Source of the DNA: Corbicula japonica
Taxonomy: Eukaryota; Mollusca; Bivalvia; Venerida; Cyrenidae
Length of the DNA stretch: 64,000 nt
Direction of reading: 5' to 3'
Assembly: GCA_038501625.1 (NCBI GenBank)
Contig: JAZAYU010000037.1
Location: 5,146,001-5,210,000 of the forward strand
This document shows, piece after piece, positions 41,883 to 54,880 of this stretch. How positions within the stretch are numbered: the first letter of the stretch is position 1; every line of letters starts with the position of its first letter. Under the pieces are notes generated by a model, which saw only the letters and a list, made by a program, of their open reading frames with translations, was not told the origin of the DNA and did no database searches. A program made the translations under genes and the position numbers.

Positions 41883-44800
41883 TCGTAAATATAATTGTAA
41901 TGAACGGTGATATTCAAATGTGACAAAATAACAGTGCGTTTTTTTTTTTAAATAAATGTAAACATAAAAAATACTTGATATTATATCTTGTATTCCATTT
42001 CTACATTTTAACTTATCAAAGTATCAGTATAATGAACCCATAATTTACATTAATATTCATAATTTTTCATAAGAACAATAGCTGTTGTCATTAAGGAATT
42101 AGTTTGTGACTAACACCTAACATATTCGTGTTTTGTAATTTGTCACTATCAAATACATCCAGTGTTAAAGAAAGAATATTCAATGAAAATGATTTGTCAT
42201 TTAAACAGATTAGCTTATCTTTTCAACACATACTTCGCATAAGCATGCTTTTAATCCTTGTCGAGGCAAGAAGGGGATTATACTCATTTGTATTCATTAG
42301 ATTTTGTTTCATAATACTTAAATGAAGATGAGACTTTATGAAACCAATAAAATATTTGTCTAAAAAAGAATTTTCAGAAAAGTTTATACTGCAATTTATG
42401 CATATCTATTGCGTCCGATGCGCTCTTTGTTTCCGTTTCATCTATTTCTCTCCCAAATAGAGACAATGTCATTTTTATCTTAGTAAAAATTTTTCCAGAA
42501 TAAATAATTGTCTTCTGGTTAAATATGTTTCAATAAAAAAAAAATATATATAAATGAAAATGAAATGTATAAACTATTTCAAATGAAACAGAAAAATGTT
42601 TTGAAAAAAAAATACAACAAAAATAAAATAAAATAAAATAAAATAAATAGTTGTTATTTAGGTAACATATATAATTTGTTACAATTGCTTCAGATGTTAC
42701 TTCTAACTTAATTGTAAATTGAGTTTTCATCTTTTCATTTAGATCCTACTTGTTAAGGATTTACACCAAATCAACTACCACATTAATAGACAGGATAATT
42801 AAAGCAGCACATGTCAGACGTTTAAACAGATTACGATAGGAAAACAAACAAGAACACAATTGTTAGCAAAACAAATCATATTCATTTCATTCTAACATAT
42901 TTCACTGTAGGAAAGAAAACATAAATAATTTCTGTGTTTTTTGAGTGTGGTGATTCCTGATATGCATATTTTGCTCTTTTTTTTTATATAAATCACCAAA
43001 GTTTCACATTTCAACTTGTCCAAAATTAAAATGCTCTTTTCACAACAGAGTGGTTTTGATATAAGAACTTTAGACATATAATTTCGGACTTCTAACTAAT
43101 TTTGATAACAAAAACAAACTTTATTACTGACACTTTAAGAATAGAATTTTTGTTAATTATCTGCATTTGTTTAGCAGATACTAATTGTGTTTTATACTCC
43201 TTATAAAAGATTGCATTTTGTCAAGAAACCCATTAATAAGACTCTGCCAATAATTACAATTTAAGGCGTTCGCCCCTGGTTAAATAGCATTCAATGAAAA
43301 ATATTTTATCATTCATACATTCAGGTTAGCTTGTCTTTTATTTCATTACAACTTTCACATCTTCAAGCAGGTGTCAAGTGTGCTTTTAATCCCAATCATT
43401 GAAAGAATTGGGATTTGTATTGTTGATTATCACAATTGTACTCCACTTCTCACCTATTAGACAATGTTTATTGTAAACTCCAGAAAAAAGTCTTTTCACA
43501 AATTTTACGCAACATAAACAAACTTCATCAAACTATTCCTTAAAATTCGTCACAATAGCAAGTTCTTGTAAACGGTTACCAGTAAAATATAATGCCGATC
43601 ACTGCATCAGATTTATCATCGAATTGCTCAATCGATAGGGTGTACAACATTTTGTGAATAGGCAGTGTCGCCGTACGGGGTTACTTTCTAGCTTGGGCAT
43701 GTAATTAGTGATCGGTTGTTTTGATTGTTTGTTCTATTCAAGAAGAAAATCCGAATATGTCTCATAGTAAATTCAAATGTATCTGAAAAATTGTTTGCGT
43801 ACTGTTTAAGATTTGTTTTCTATCTAGCTAGACATAATTAAAAATTTTCAACAGCATTTCAAATTCAAAATAAATAAGACCCTATTTCACTGTTGTTTGT
43901 TTTTAACACCCTTCTTCTTGTATGCTCATTTACATTCAGTTTTATCATAGCTTTAAAGTTTTAACTCTTAAAGTGTTTAGAGTTTTCTATGTAATTAATA
44001 TTTTAATTTCTTTTAACTGATATAATTGTTATTTTGGTATTAAAATTTATCATTCCTTTCTTTTGAAATTATATTTTCTGAATTGTTATATTATGATTTC
44101 ATATTTCTTTCATACATCATTCATCTTATTATTTGCTCGTTTATTATTATCAAAACTATAATATTACTTTTGGATCTTGTGGTTGTTGTTATTTTCTAGC
44201 ACGTTAAATGCAATAAAAAGTTTAAAATATACAATCGTTGTTTTCAATATCGTTTTCAGAAATAGTGTCACTTACACTTTTGAAAGTGTGTTTCCTCTCA
44301 CATAAGATCTAAAAAATTCACAATTAAAAATGTGATTAAATGTATGCTGTCACTGTAAGAACAATTTAGAAACAACAATTTGTCATTTGTGTACTTTTCA
44401 TACAAAAACATTCAGGCAACTCAACAGTAAAATGGATAACATGGTGTATTTCTCATTTTTGCATAGATTACAATTTAGTTTCAAATTTCAATAAGTAAAC
44501 CACTTACTCACTTCAATTTTTTTATTCAACCATTATTACACACGTATATCATGATCATTCAGTTTTGATAGTTAACTCTTTCCGCAAAATAGTAAATTTC
44601 TTTTTTGTGTGTTTAGTGATTTTTGTGAACGGCTATCCAAAACTGATGTTTTCGTTTAATGGAAACCGAATCCATGTTGTTCATGTGGAAATAAATTCGA
44701 AAATGAGTACTATTGTTTTGTATAATTTAAAAGTGCGCTTATTCATGTCTGTCTTAAAACAAAGTGTCGATAAAGTGTTATGAGAAGCAGTGTGTTTTTG

Positions 44801-46235
44801 TTAATTCTTTTCGCTCATATTCTTTAAGCTGATTTCAATTTTTAACACATTCTGTTTCGAGGCAGCATCCTGTTGAGTTCTCGTTTTATGTTAAAGTTGT
44901 GTAGTGTCTTTTGATAATATTTTAAAAGAATGCCCTCTTTCAACCCCCTTCTCCTTGGATGTATGCTTTGTTTGTTTTTAATGTGGCTATTTATGGCATG
45001 ACTTTTTCACGTTTTAATAAAGTATTCGACATTTAGTGATGTCAAAATATTCTAGTTTTCAAATTTTAACTATATTCTATTACAAAACATTAAGAAAATA
45101 ATAACATTATAGTTAATTTTCATTTGTAAAGGAATTACACGTATCGAATATCATACCAACAGTATATAATATGCTAATAAAAGTTGTTTTGTGAAATTTT
45201 GTTTGTAGTTTTTATGTCAATTTCATTTTTTTTTTATTTTTATTATACAAACTTAGTGATTAATAAAGCTGTTTGTGAAAATGTATTTTAGTTTGTTTGT
45301 TGTTGTTGTTGTTTATTTGTCAATTTTATTCTTGTCATACACATATGGTTTTTAATAGTGTGTTCTCGTCATTACTGTGGAGGATCAGTTTTAAATTTGA
45401 TCGAAATCAAAATATCATTTTTTATATTTAAAATTCGAAATAAAAAATTATCAAGTTCAGGTTGTTACATATGAATATGTTCTATCAAACCGAGCCTTCG
45501 ATATGTTCATATTTTTATTTTGTCCGAATTTCATGTCATTGAAATCTTCTTCAACCCTTCGGGTTTGTTTCTATTCATTACATAATTTTCGATCTGTATC
45601 AAATTTACGTAAAAAATTAATAGTTCAAATATATTCGACATAAAAAAAATTTGCACATTCAACTTGATGTTATCAACTATTTTTGATTGTTTTCTGTTCA
45701 GCAAGACGTAATTAAAATTTCTAATCAGTATTTTAAATGTAAACTTAAAATGATTCTCCTTCGAAGTGAGATGTTTTCACCCAACATATGTTTCTTCATT
45801 TTACTATCATAGCATGATAATCATATCTTTAAATGTTTAATGTTTTATAATTATTTAAATGTTTCCTTTGTATTTGATATTGTTGTGTTTGTTTTATTTA
45901 CATTTCCTTCATACTTTCAGTTAATCATATTATTTACCCTATTTTTAAATCTCATTAGTGATTTCTAACTATAACTATTCAGTCTCATTGTATATGTTAT
46001 TTACATCATGTGTCATTCAATACAACTTATGTTTCATTTAATATCCTTTTTATTGAATTTACTTCTTGCCTTTTTATTATATTTTTTAATCATTTTGTTT
46101 TGTTCATTAAGTATATTTGTTCTATAAGTTTTATTAATGCTAATGCAATTAATACATGTATGATTAAGTAAATAATTTTCCTTTATCCATTTCTTATAAA
46201 AACATTTGTATCGGATAAGATCCAAAAACGTGTAC

Positions 46236-46263
46236 TTTCTTTTTATTTTGTTACATGTCTTTG
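46236..46263. other. 28-bp spacer at the palindrome centre
   Basis: The arms meet at CGTGTAC and GTACACG. Between them is a T-rich stretch beginning TTTCTTTTTATTTTG that is not self-complementary. A short unpaired centre is what a foldback or hairpin-derived structure needs. Confidence 0.9.
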
Positions 46264-49200
46264 GTACACGTTTTTGGATCTTATCCGATACAAATGTTTT
46301 TATAAGAAATGGATAAAGGAAAATTATTTACTTAATCATACATGTATTAATTGCATTAGCATTAATAAAACTTATAGAACAAATATACTTAATGAACAAA
46401 ACAAAATGATTAAAAAATATAATAAAAAGGCAAGAAGTAAATTCAATAAAAAGGATATTAAATGAAACATAAGTTGTATTGAATGACACATGATGTAAAT
46501 AACATATACAATGAGACTGAATAGTTATAGTTAGAAATCACTAATGAGATTTAAAAATAGGGTAAATAATATGATTAACTGAAAGTATGAAGGAAATGTA
46601 AATAAAACAAACACAACAATATCAAATACAAAGGAAACATTTAAATAATTATAAAACATTAAACATTTAAAGATATGATTATCATGCTATGATAGTAAAA
46701 TGAAGAAACATATGTTGGGTGAAAACATCTCACTTCGAAGGAGAATCATTTTAAGTTTACATTTAAAATACTGATTAGAAATTTTAATTACGTCTTGCTG
46801 AACAGAAAACAATCAAAAATAGTTGATAACATCAAGTTGAATGTGCAAATTTTTTTTATGTCGAATATATTTGAACTATTAATTTTTTACGTAAATTTGA
46901 TACAGATCGAAAATTATGTAATGAATAGAAACAAACCCGAAGGGTTGAAGAAGATTTCAATGACATGAAATTCGGACAAAATAAAAATATGAACATATCG
47001 AAGGCTCGGTTTGATAGAACATATTCATATGTAACAACCTGAACTTGATAATTTTTTATTTCGAATTTTAAATATAAAAAATGATATTTTGATTTCGATC
47101 AAATTTAAAACTGATCCTCCACAGTAATGACGAGAACACACTATTAAAAACCATATGTGTATGACAAGAATAAAATTGACAAATAAACAACAACAACAAC
47201 AAACAAACTAAAATACATTTTCACAAACAGCTTTATTAATCACTAAGTTTGTATAATAAAAATAAAAAAAAAATGAAATTGACATAAAAACTACAAACAA
47301 AATTTCACAAAACAACTTTTATTAGCATATTATATACTGTTGGTATGATATTCGATACGTGTAATTCCTTTACAAATGAAAATTAACTATAATGTTATTA
47401 TTTTCTTAGTGTTTTGTAATAGAATATAGTTAAAATTTGAAAACTAGAATATTTTGACATCACTAAATGTCGAATACTTTATTAAAACGTGAAAAAGTCA
47501 TGCCATAAATAGCCACATTAAAAACAAACAAAGCATACATCCAAGGAGAAGGGGGTTGAAAGAGGGCATTCTTTTAAAATATTATCAAAAGACACTACAC
47601 AACTTTAACATAAAACGAGAACTCAACAGGATGCTGCCTCGAAACAGAATGTGTTAAAAATTGAAATCAGCTTAAAGAATATGAGCGAAAAGAATTAACA
47701 AAAACACACTGCTTCTCATAACACTTTATCGACACTTTGTTTTAAGACAGACATGAATAAGCGCACTTTTAAATTATACAAAACAATAGTACTCATTTTC
47801 GAATTTATTTCCACATGAACAACATGGATTCGGTTTCCATTAAACGAAAACATCAGTTTTGGATAGCCGTTCACAAAAATCACTAAACACACAAAAAAGA
47901 AATTTACTATTTTGCGGAAAGAGTTAACTATCAAAACTGAATGATCATGATATACGTGTGTAATAATGGTTGAATAAAAAAATTGAAGTGAGTAAGTGGT
48001 TTACTTATTGAAATTTGAAACTAAATTGTAATCTATGCAAAAATGAGAAATACACCATGTTATCCATTTTACTGTTGAGTTGCCTGAATGTTTTTGTATG
48101 AAAAGTACACAAATGACAAATTGTTGTTTCTAAATTGTTCTTACAGTGACAGCATACATTTAATCACATTTTTAATTGTGAATTTTTTAGATCTTATGTG
48201 AGAGGAAACACACTTTCAAAAGTGTAAGTGACACTATTTCTGAAAACGATATTGAAAACAACGATTGTATATTTTAAACTTTTTATTGCATTTAACGTGC
48301 TAGAAAATAACAACAACCACAAGATCCAAAAGTAATATTATAGTTTTGATAATAATAAACGAGCAAATAATAAGATGAATGATGTATGAAAGAAATATGA
48401 AATCATAATATAACAATTCAGAAAATATAATTTCAAAAGAAAGGAATGATAAATTTTAATACCAAAATAACAATTATATCAGTTAAAAGAAATTAAAATA
48501 TTAATTACATAGAAAACTCTAAACACTTTAAGAGTTAAAACTTTAAAGCTATGATAAAACTGAATGTAAATGAGCATACAAGAAGAAGGGTGTTAAAAAC
48601 AAACAACAGTGAAATAGGGTCTTATTTATTTTGAATTTGAAATGCTGTTGAAAATTTTTAATTATGTCTAGCTAGATAGAAAACAAATCTTAAACAGTAC
48701 GCAAACAATTTTTCAGATACATTTGAATTTACTATGAGACATATTCGGATTTTCTTCTTGAATAGAACAAACAATCAAAACAACCGATCACTAATTACAT
48801 GCCCAAGCTAGAAAGTAACCCCGTACGGCGACACTGCCTATTCACAAAATGTTGTACACCCTATCGATTGAGCAATTCGATGATAAATCTGATGCAGTGA
48901 TCGGCATTATATTTTACTGGTAACCGTTTACAAGAACTTGCTATTGTGACGAATTTTAAGGAATAGTTTGATGAAGTTTGTTTATGTTGCGTAAAATTTG
49001 TGAAAAGACTTTTTTCTGGAGTTTACAATAAACATTGTCTAATAGGTGAGAAGTGGAGTACAATTGTGATAATCAACAATACAAATCCCAATTCTTTCAA
49101 TGATTGGGATTAAAAGCACACTTGACACCTGCTTGAAGATGTGAAAGTTGTAATGAAATAAAAGACAAGCTAACCTGAATGTATGAATGATAAAATATTT

Positions 49201-51110
49201 TTCATTGAATGCTATTTAACCAGGGGCGAACGCCTTAAATTGTTATTATTGGCAGAGTCTTATTAATGGGTTTCTTGACAAAATGCAATCTTTTATAAGG
49301 AGTATAAAACACAATTAGTATCTGCTAAACAAATGCAGATAATTTACAAAAATTCTATTCTTAAAGTGTCAGTAATAAAGTTTGTTTTTGTTATCAAAAT
49401 TAGTTAGAAGTCCGAAATTATATGTCTAAAGTTCTTATATCAAAACCACTCTGTTGTGAAAAGAGCATTTTAATTTTGGACAAGTTGAAATGTGAAACTT
49501 TGGTGATTTATATAAAAAAAAAAGAGCAAAATATGCATATCAGGAATCACCACACTCAAAAAACACAGAAATTATTTATGTTTTCTTTCCTACAGTGAAA
49601 TATGTTAGAATGAAATGAATATGATTTGTTTTGCTAACAATTGTGTTCTTGTTTGTTTTCCTATCGTAATCTGTTTAAACGTCTGACATGTGCTGCTTTA
49701 ATTATCCTGTCTATTAATGTGGTAGTTGATTTGGTGTAAATCCTTAGCAAGTAGGATCTAAATGAAAAGATGAAAACTCAATTTACAATTAAGTTAGAAG
49801 TAACATCTGAAGCAATTGTAACAAATTATATATGTTACCTAAATAACAACTATTTATTTTATTTTATTTTATTTTATTTTTGTTGTATTTTTTTTTCAAA
49901 ACATTTTTTCTGTTTCATTTGAAATAGTTTATACATTTCATTTTCATTTATATATATATTTTTTTTATTGAAACATATTTAACCAGAAGACAATTATTTA
50001 TTCTGGAAAAATTTTTACTAAGATAAAAATGACATTGTCTCTATTTGGGAGAGAAATAGATGAAACGGAAACAAAGAGCGCATCGGACGCAATAGATATG
50101 CATAAATTGCAGTATAAACTTTTCTGAAAATTCTTTTTTAGACAAATATTTTATTGGTTTCATAAAGTCTCATCTTCATTTAAGTATTATGAAACAAAAT
50201 CTAATGAATACAAATGAGTATAATCCCCTTCTTGCCTCGACAAGGATTAAAAGCATGCTTATGCGAAGTATGTGTTGAAAAGATAAGCTAATCTGTTTAA
50301 ATGACAAATCATTTTCATTGAATATTCTTTCTTTAACACTGGATGTATTTGATAGTGACAAATTACAAAACACGAATATGTTAGGTGTTAGTCACAAACT
50401 AATTCCTTAATGACAACAGCTATTGTTCTTATGAAAAATTATGAATATTAATGTAAATTATGGGTTCATTATACTGATACTTTGATTATTTAAAATGTAG
50501 AAATGGAATACAAGATATAATATCAAGTATTTTTTATGTTTACATTTATTTAAAAAAAAACGCACTGTTATTTTGTCACATTTGAATATCACCGTTCATT
50601 ACAATTATATTTACGAGTATTAATTTGTGCACCAGATTGGTGAAATACATCTAAGCTTAAATAATTAATGTGCCCAATTGAAATAAACGAAAAATCAACA
50701 TATTCGCCAATTGTATTTTTATATTTGAAACGAAGAGATGATTTCTATGAAGTCATTACAGATGAATCACTGGATATAAATAAAATGAATTATCACATTA
50801 AGTACAGTATTTTCGAAAGTGGTGAAATGGAAATTTAATCATGTTCTATAAATAGAAAGATTATTGAAAACGTTAAAACACTCTCACGCAAATAATGTTT
50901 GTGAAATAAATGAGATATGAAAGTAGAAGTGCCAATTGTTGTTGCTGATTTTGTTGATTATCTAGTAGTTGTTGTTGCTGATGGTGTTGTTGTTGTTGCT
51001 GATGTAGTTGTTGTTGATCTCGGCGTTTGTGCATCAGACGTTGTTCCTGCTGATATTGTTGCTGCTGCTGATGATGATCAATGTGTGGTTGTGGTTGTTG
51101 ATGATGATTT

Positions 51111-51144
<34 letters not shown>

Positions 51145-52989
51145 AATTCAGCAGATGTTTCTGCTGACGACAATTTTGTGGTAGTATTAATTTGTGCACC
51201 AGATTGGTGAAATACATCTAAGCTTAAATAATTAATGTGCCCAATTGAAATAAATGAAAAGTCAACATATTCGCCAAGTGTATTTTTATATTTGAAACGA
51301 AGAGATGATTTCTATGAAGTCATTAAAGATGAATCACAGAATATAAATAAAATGAATTATCACATTAAGTACAGTATTTTCAAAAGTGGTGAAATGGAAA
51401 TTTAATCATGTTCTTTAAATAGAAGGATTATTGAAAAAGTCAAAACACTCTTACGCAAATAATGTTTGTGAAATAAATGAGATATGAAAGTAGGAGTGCC
51501 AATTGTTGTTGCTGATGTTGTTGATTATCTAGTAGTTGTTGTTGCTGATGGTGTTGTTGTTGTTGCTGATGTAGTTGTTGTTGTTCTCGGCGTTCTTGCA
51601 TCAGACGTTGTTGCTGCTGATATTGTTGCTGCTGATGATGATGATCAATGTGTGGTTGTGGTTGTTGATGATGATTTTGTTGTTGTTGTTGTTGTTGTTA
51701 ATTCTGCAGATGTTTCTGCTGACGATGATTTTGTGGTTTCTGGCTTTGCTTTTTAGAGCAGTATGTTTTGTGGCGATTGAGAATTGATATTGCCATGCAC
51801 GGAAGAAAAATGCCTGCCCCGGTTCCATTCATTAGCAAACCACTTTCCGCATGTTTGACATTCCATTTTCTTTCTACAAAATAAAAAAAAAACAAAACAA
51901 CAAGCTATAATCTTTATAATATTAGCAATTTCAAGCGCGTAGATTTTAACAATCTTTATCTTCGATTGTTTTAAGGAATTAATCAATTTTGTAAGAATTT
52001 ACATGCACATGCTAAATAAGTAAATCAAAAATATTTGAAACAAAATGCTTTTACATACCTTCAATATATTTGTGTACAAGTCCTTTCAATATTAATTCCA
52101 ACTTTTCTTTAGCAAACACGATACATTTTCTTTTTTAAGTTAGTTATTTATAATAATTGCTGTTGTCTGCACACGGATGTTTTCTGTAGCAATGTCTTGA
52201 AAGCTATAAAATTAGAGCATTTAACCCAAATCAAATAAGTTGTCATGGCAAAGAATCCTAAGTTTTCTTTCGCTAAAGATGCTAAAAGGGCGTCGCTTTT
52301 CGATTGTTTAGTGAAAAAATGCGAGTACATAAAAACTTATCCTGTTTACACATACTTGTGATGCACTTTATTAGACGTAACACCTACTACATTGAAATTA
52401 AACATACCAGACAGGATTAACTATCCACTTAATTAGTGTCAAAATCCACTTGACAAAGATTAATCATACCAGACAGGATTAACTATCCATTTAATTATTG
52501 CCTTAACAAGCACTTCACCGGGATTGATCATACCGGACAGGATTAACTATCCACTTAATTAGTGTCAAAATCCACTTGACAAGGATTAATCATACCCGAC
52601 AGGATTAACTATCCATTTAATTATTGCCTTAACAAGCACTTCACCGGGATTAAGTATTACGTCATAATCCTTGCTCTTGCTCAGGCTCCGGCTCCAGAAA
52701 ACGCCTCGCTCTCACACACGTATACTGAATATTGTGGCACCTTAAATATTTGAATAACATACTGATTCTTCAAGCGTCAGTCACAAATATTTATTATTAA
52801 CATTGTTAAATTAAATACTAAACATGTTAAATATGTGAATAACGTAGTGAAAACGAATCTTTTCATAAATTTAACGGGTAACAGTGAATAAAGCTCACTT
52901 CAATGAGTTTTTGTAATATTCACTTCGATGAGTTTTTGTTGTAAATAAATGTGAATCCTTTTATGTGAATCCTTTTATTGTTATCGCAT
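46264..52989. repeat. Right arm of the giant palindrome
   Basis: Inverse of 39510-46235. Differences include one Glu for Gly codon and one Ser for Pro codon in the minor frames of the simple-repeat blocks, and a second GTGAATCCTTTTAT phrase near 52967. Confidence 0.9.
51753..51873 (-). CDS. Possible C2H2 zinc-finger exon, right arm
   Basis: Inverse copy of 40626-40746 with the same finger (C-x2-C-x12-H-x4-H), the same stop and the same T-rich acceptor-like tract. No base change alters the finger. See the left-arm entry for limits. Confidence 0.45.
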
Positions 52990-53012
52990 ATATCTGCTAA
53001 AATAATAATAAA

Positions 53013-53049
<37 letters not shown>

Positions 53050-53099
53050 TCATTTTCAAATGAGTTTTATTTAATATAAAATTATTTTAAATTATTCCA

Positions 53100-53260
53100 T
53101 TTAAATTTATTGTTAACCCGCGGTAAAGTCGTTAAACATAAAAGGGAAGTGTTAATCCGCTTATTGGGAAGTGTTAATCCTCTTATCGTCCGTCAGCGGG
53201 AAGTGTTCTTTGTTATCCAGGGAAGTGTCTATTGTTTAAAATGCCCTCAGGGGGTGTTCT
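53100..53260. repeat. Right terminal motif array (CACTTCCC)
   Basis: Four copies of GGGAAGTGTT or GGGAAGTGTC occur before the right terminal repeat. In reverse complement they sit at the same positions, relative to ACAATAG and AACAAAGAAC, as the CTCTACC copies at the left end. Confidence 0.75.
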
Positions 53261-53284
53261 AGAAGCCCCATTTCCCTACTACTG

Positions 53285-54117
53285 TTCACTAGAGTTCACA
53301 AAAAGCACTTCTAGCGCTATCCCAGCAACCATAGGCGACTAACAATGCAGGTGCATATAATAGAACTAATAACTAGCAAGCAGCAAAAGATATGTATCAG
53401 AATATTCTTGGTCTTTAGCAAACTTTGAGAAGTAAATAATGTACTATCTACTGTTGCGGACGTTTATCCTTTCTGTACTTATCCGTTGATCTAACATGAA
53501 CACTTTTTTTGTTCCTGTAGCATACTGGCATCATTCCGTCACACAACAATTGGGTCAGCCTGTCACTTTATGTTGATTTGGTGTCTCGAGACTTTTTTAT
53601 CACCGGAAAATAGTTTTCCATAAATAAGACGATAGAGTACTGTTGGCCGCTTTTGTTTTGTGTGTTTTTGGGTGCAACATTATTAATTTGGTAGAGTGTA
53701 TTAGTAGCGTCAAAGTATCGATGATGTTGTGGAAGGGCGCTGTCGAAGCGTCGGTGTTGTGGCTGGATCCAGACTCGCCATGTCATAGTTGTTGTGACAA
53801 CATGGACAGGTGTATAACGCCGTGTCGATGTCTTGTGACGCCAAATCCGCCTTGCCGATGTCGTTTGTACTTAGATTATACCAAGGGCACTTAATATTGA
53901 CTATTACTTTGCTACTTCTTGATTGTTTTCCAAACCTTTTCAATTATCTTGCTTATGACAACAGAGCCACGATGAAGCAGAAATTTGTAGGGAAAGTTCA
54001 AGTTTGATTGGTTATGTCTCTTCTTTTTGTTTCATATTAATTCATCAATTTTGAAATTATACCTCTTATAACAATTTTTTATGATTGAGCAAAATTCTGT
54101 AGTTGGTTAAAGGTCAC
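53285..54117. other. Non-coding flank right of the foldback
   Basis: No exon continuing the cadherin-like gene was recognised. A candidate acceptor TTTTGTTCCTGTAG near 53520 leads to a stop within 19 codons and does not resemble a cadherin strand. Confidence 0.4.
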
Positions 54118-54880
54118 ATCTGAAATAGTTGTGTGTGTACCAAATGGTATTGCCTCTACCTGGGAGCGAACACGCACCGTCACGGCGACATATCCTAGCC
54201 CTGCAATTCCGACGACGCAACCAATTGAGCTAACCGAGACAACCCCCAAAAGGTTGATCGGATAGCCCTGATATACGTTATAATCACTGCACGACATCAG
54301 TAACGGGTTATTTAACTGATAACAGTAAATACTATATGTACGTGGGGACTTTGTGCGACCGCCACACTGCATAAATAGCGCTACTGTTAATTTCAACTGA
54401 TATTGCCTCTACCTGGGAGCGAACCCGCACTGTCACAGCGACAGCGCCTAGCCCTGCAATTCCGACGACGCAACCAATTGAGCTAACCGGGACAATCCCA
54501 ATAAAGGGTTTTTCGGATAGCCGTGATATACGTTATCATCACTACATGACATCAGTATGGATTATTTTACTGATATCAGTAAAGACTATAATGTACAGGG
54601 AGACTTTTTACGGCCGCCTCACTGCACTAATAGCGCTACTGTGAATTTCAAATGATTGGGAGCGAACCCGCAAAGTCACGGCGACAGCGCATAGCCCTAC
54701 AATTCCGAAGACGCGATCAATTGAGCTAACCGGGACAATCCCCAAAAAGGTTGACCAGATAGCCCTGATATACGTTATCATCACTGCACGACTTCAGTAA
54801 CGGGTTATTTTACTGATAAGAGTAGTGACAACATGTACGGGGAGACTTTTTACTGTCAAGTCAAGCATGCTGTCTTTGGG
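54118..54880 (-). repeat. Tandem triplication of a ~250-bp tRNA-derived SINE-like unit
   Basis: Three units begin at about 54148, 54401 and 54650. On the minus strand each has an A-box-like TTAGCTCAATTGGTTG and a B-box-like GGGTTCGCTCCC separated by about 45 bp, the arrangement of a tRNA-derived polymerase III promoter. The rest of the unit (ATATACGTTAT-ATCACTGCA, ACATCAGTAACGGGTTATTT) is shared as well. Order and spacing are preserved, so the copies arose by tandem duplication rather than by three insertions. A fragment of the same head, ATTGCCTCTACCTCGGAGCG, recurs at 58986-59007. Confidence 0.75.

Larger units (their letters stand above)
39510..46235. repeat. Left arm of the giant palindrome
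   Basis: Inverse of 46264-52989. From about 43300 to 46235 I saw no difference between the arms. Between 39510 and 43300 there are scattered single-base changes and a few small indels. Open frames in the two arms therefore come in identical inverted pairs, for example 44565-44783 and 47716-47934; none of them resembles a known protein. Confidence 0.9.
38988..53284. mobile_element. 14.3-kb palindromic foldback element
   Basis: Two inverted arms share an axis at 46249.5 (paired positions sum to 92499). The outermost 24 bp, beginning CAGTAGTAGGGAAATGGGGC, are identical inverted repeats at 38988-39011 and 53261-53284. Next to them each end carries an array of a different short motif, then the nearly identical 6.7-kb arms, then a 28-bp unpaired spacer (46236-46263). 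The arms carry a C2H2-finger exon-like segment, CAA/CAG-type simple repeats and a subterminal 120-bp tandem repeat. No transposase was recognised and no clear target duplication was found (TTA against TTC). It lies after the last recognised exon of the cadherin-like gene. A foldback-type DNA transposon is my best reading; an assembly artefact is possible for the inner arms but does not explain the diverged ends. Confidence 0.7.

Noticed and set aside
42128..42325. 65-codon frame in both foldback arms
   Set aside because: Same reason: its pairing with 50176-50373 follows from the inverted duplication and the composition is that of AT-rich noncoding DNA.
44565..44783. 72-codon frame in both foldback arms
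   Set aside because: Conservation between arms is due to the palindrome itself. The product is AT-biased and hydrophobic without a recognised motif.
38988..53284. Large DNA virus or Polinton-like element as an explanation for the palindrome
   Set aside because: No polymerase, integrase, capsid or packaging ATPase pattern is visible in either arm.
53505..53580. Acceptor-like TTTTGTTCCTGTAG as the start of the next cadherin exon
   Set aside because: The phase-1 frame stops after fewer than 20 codons and lacks cadherin strand patterns.
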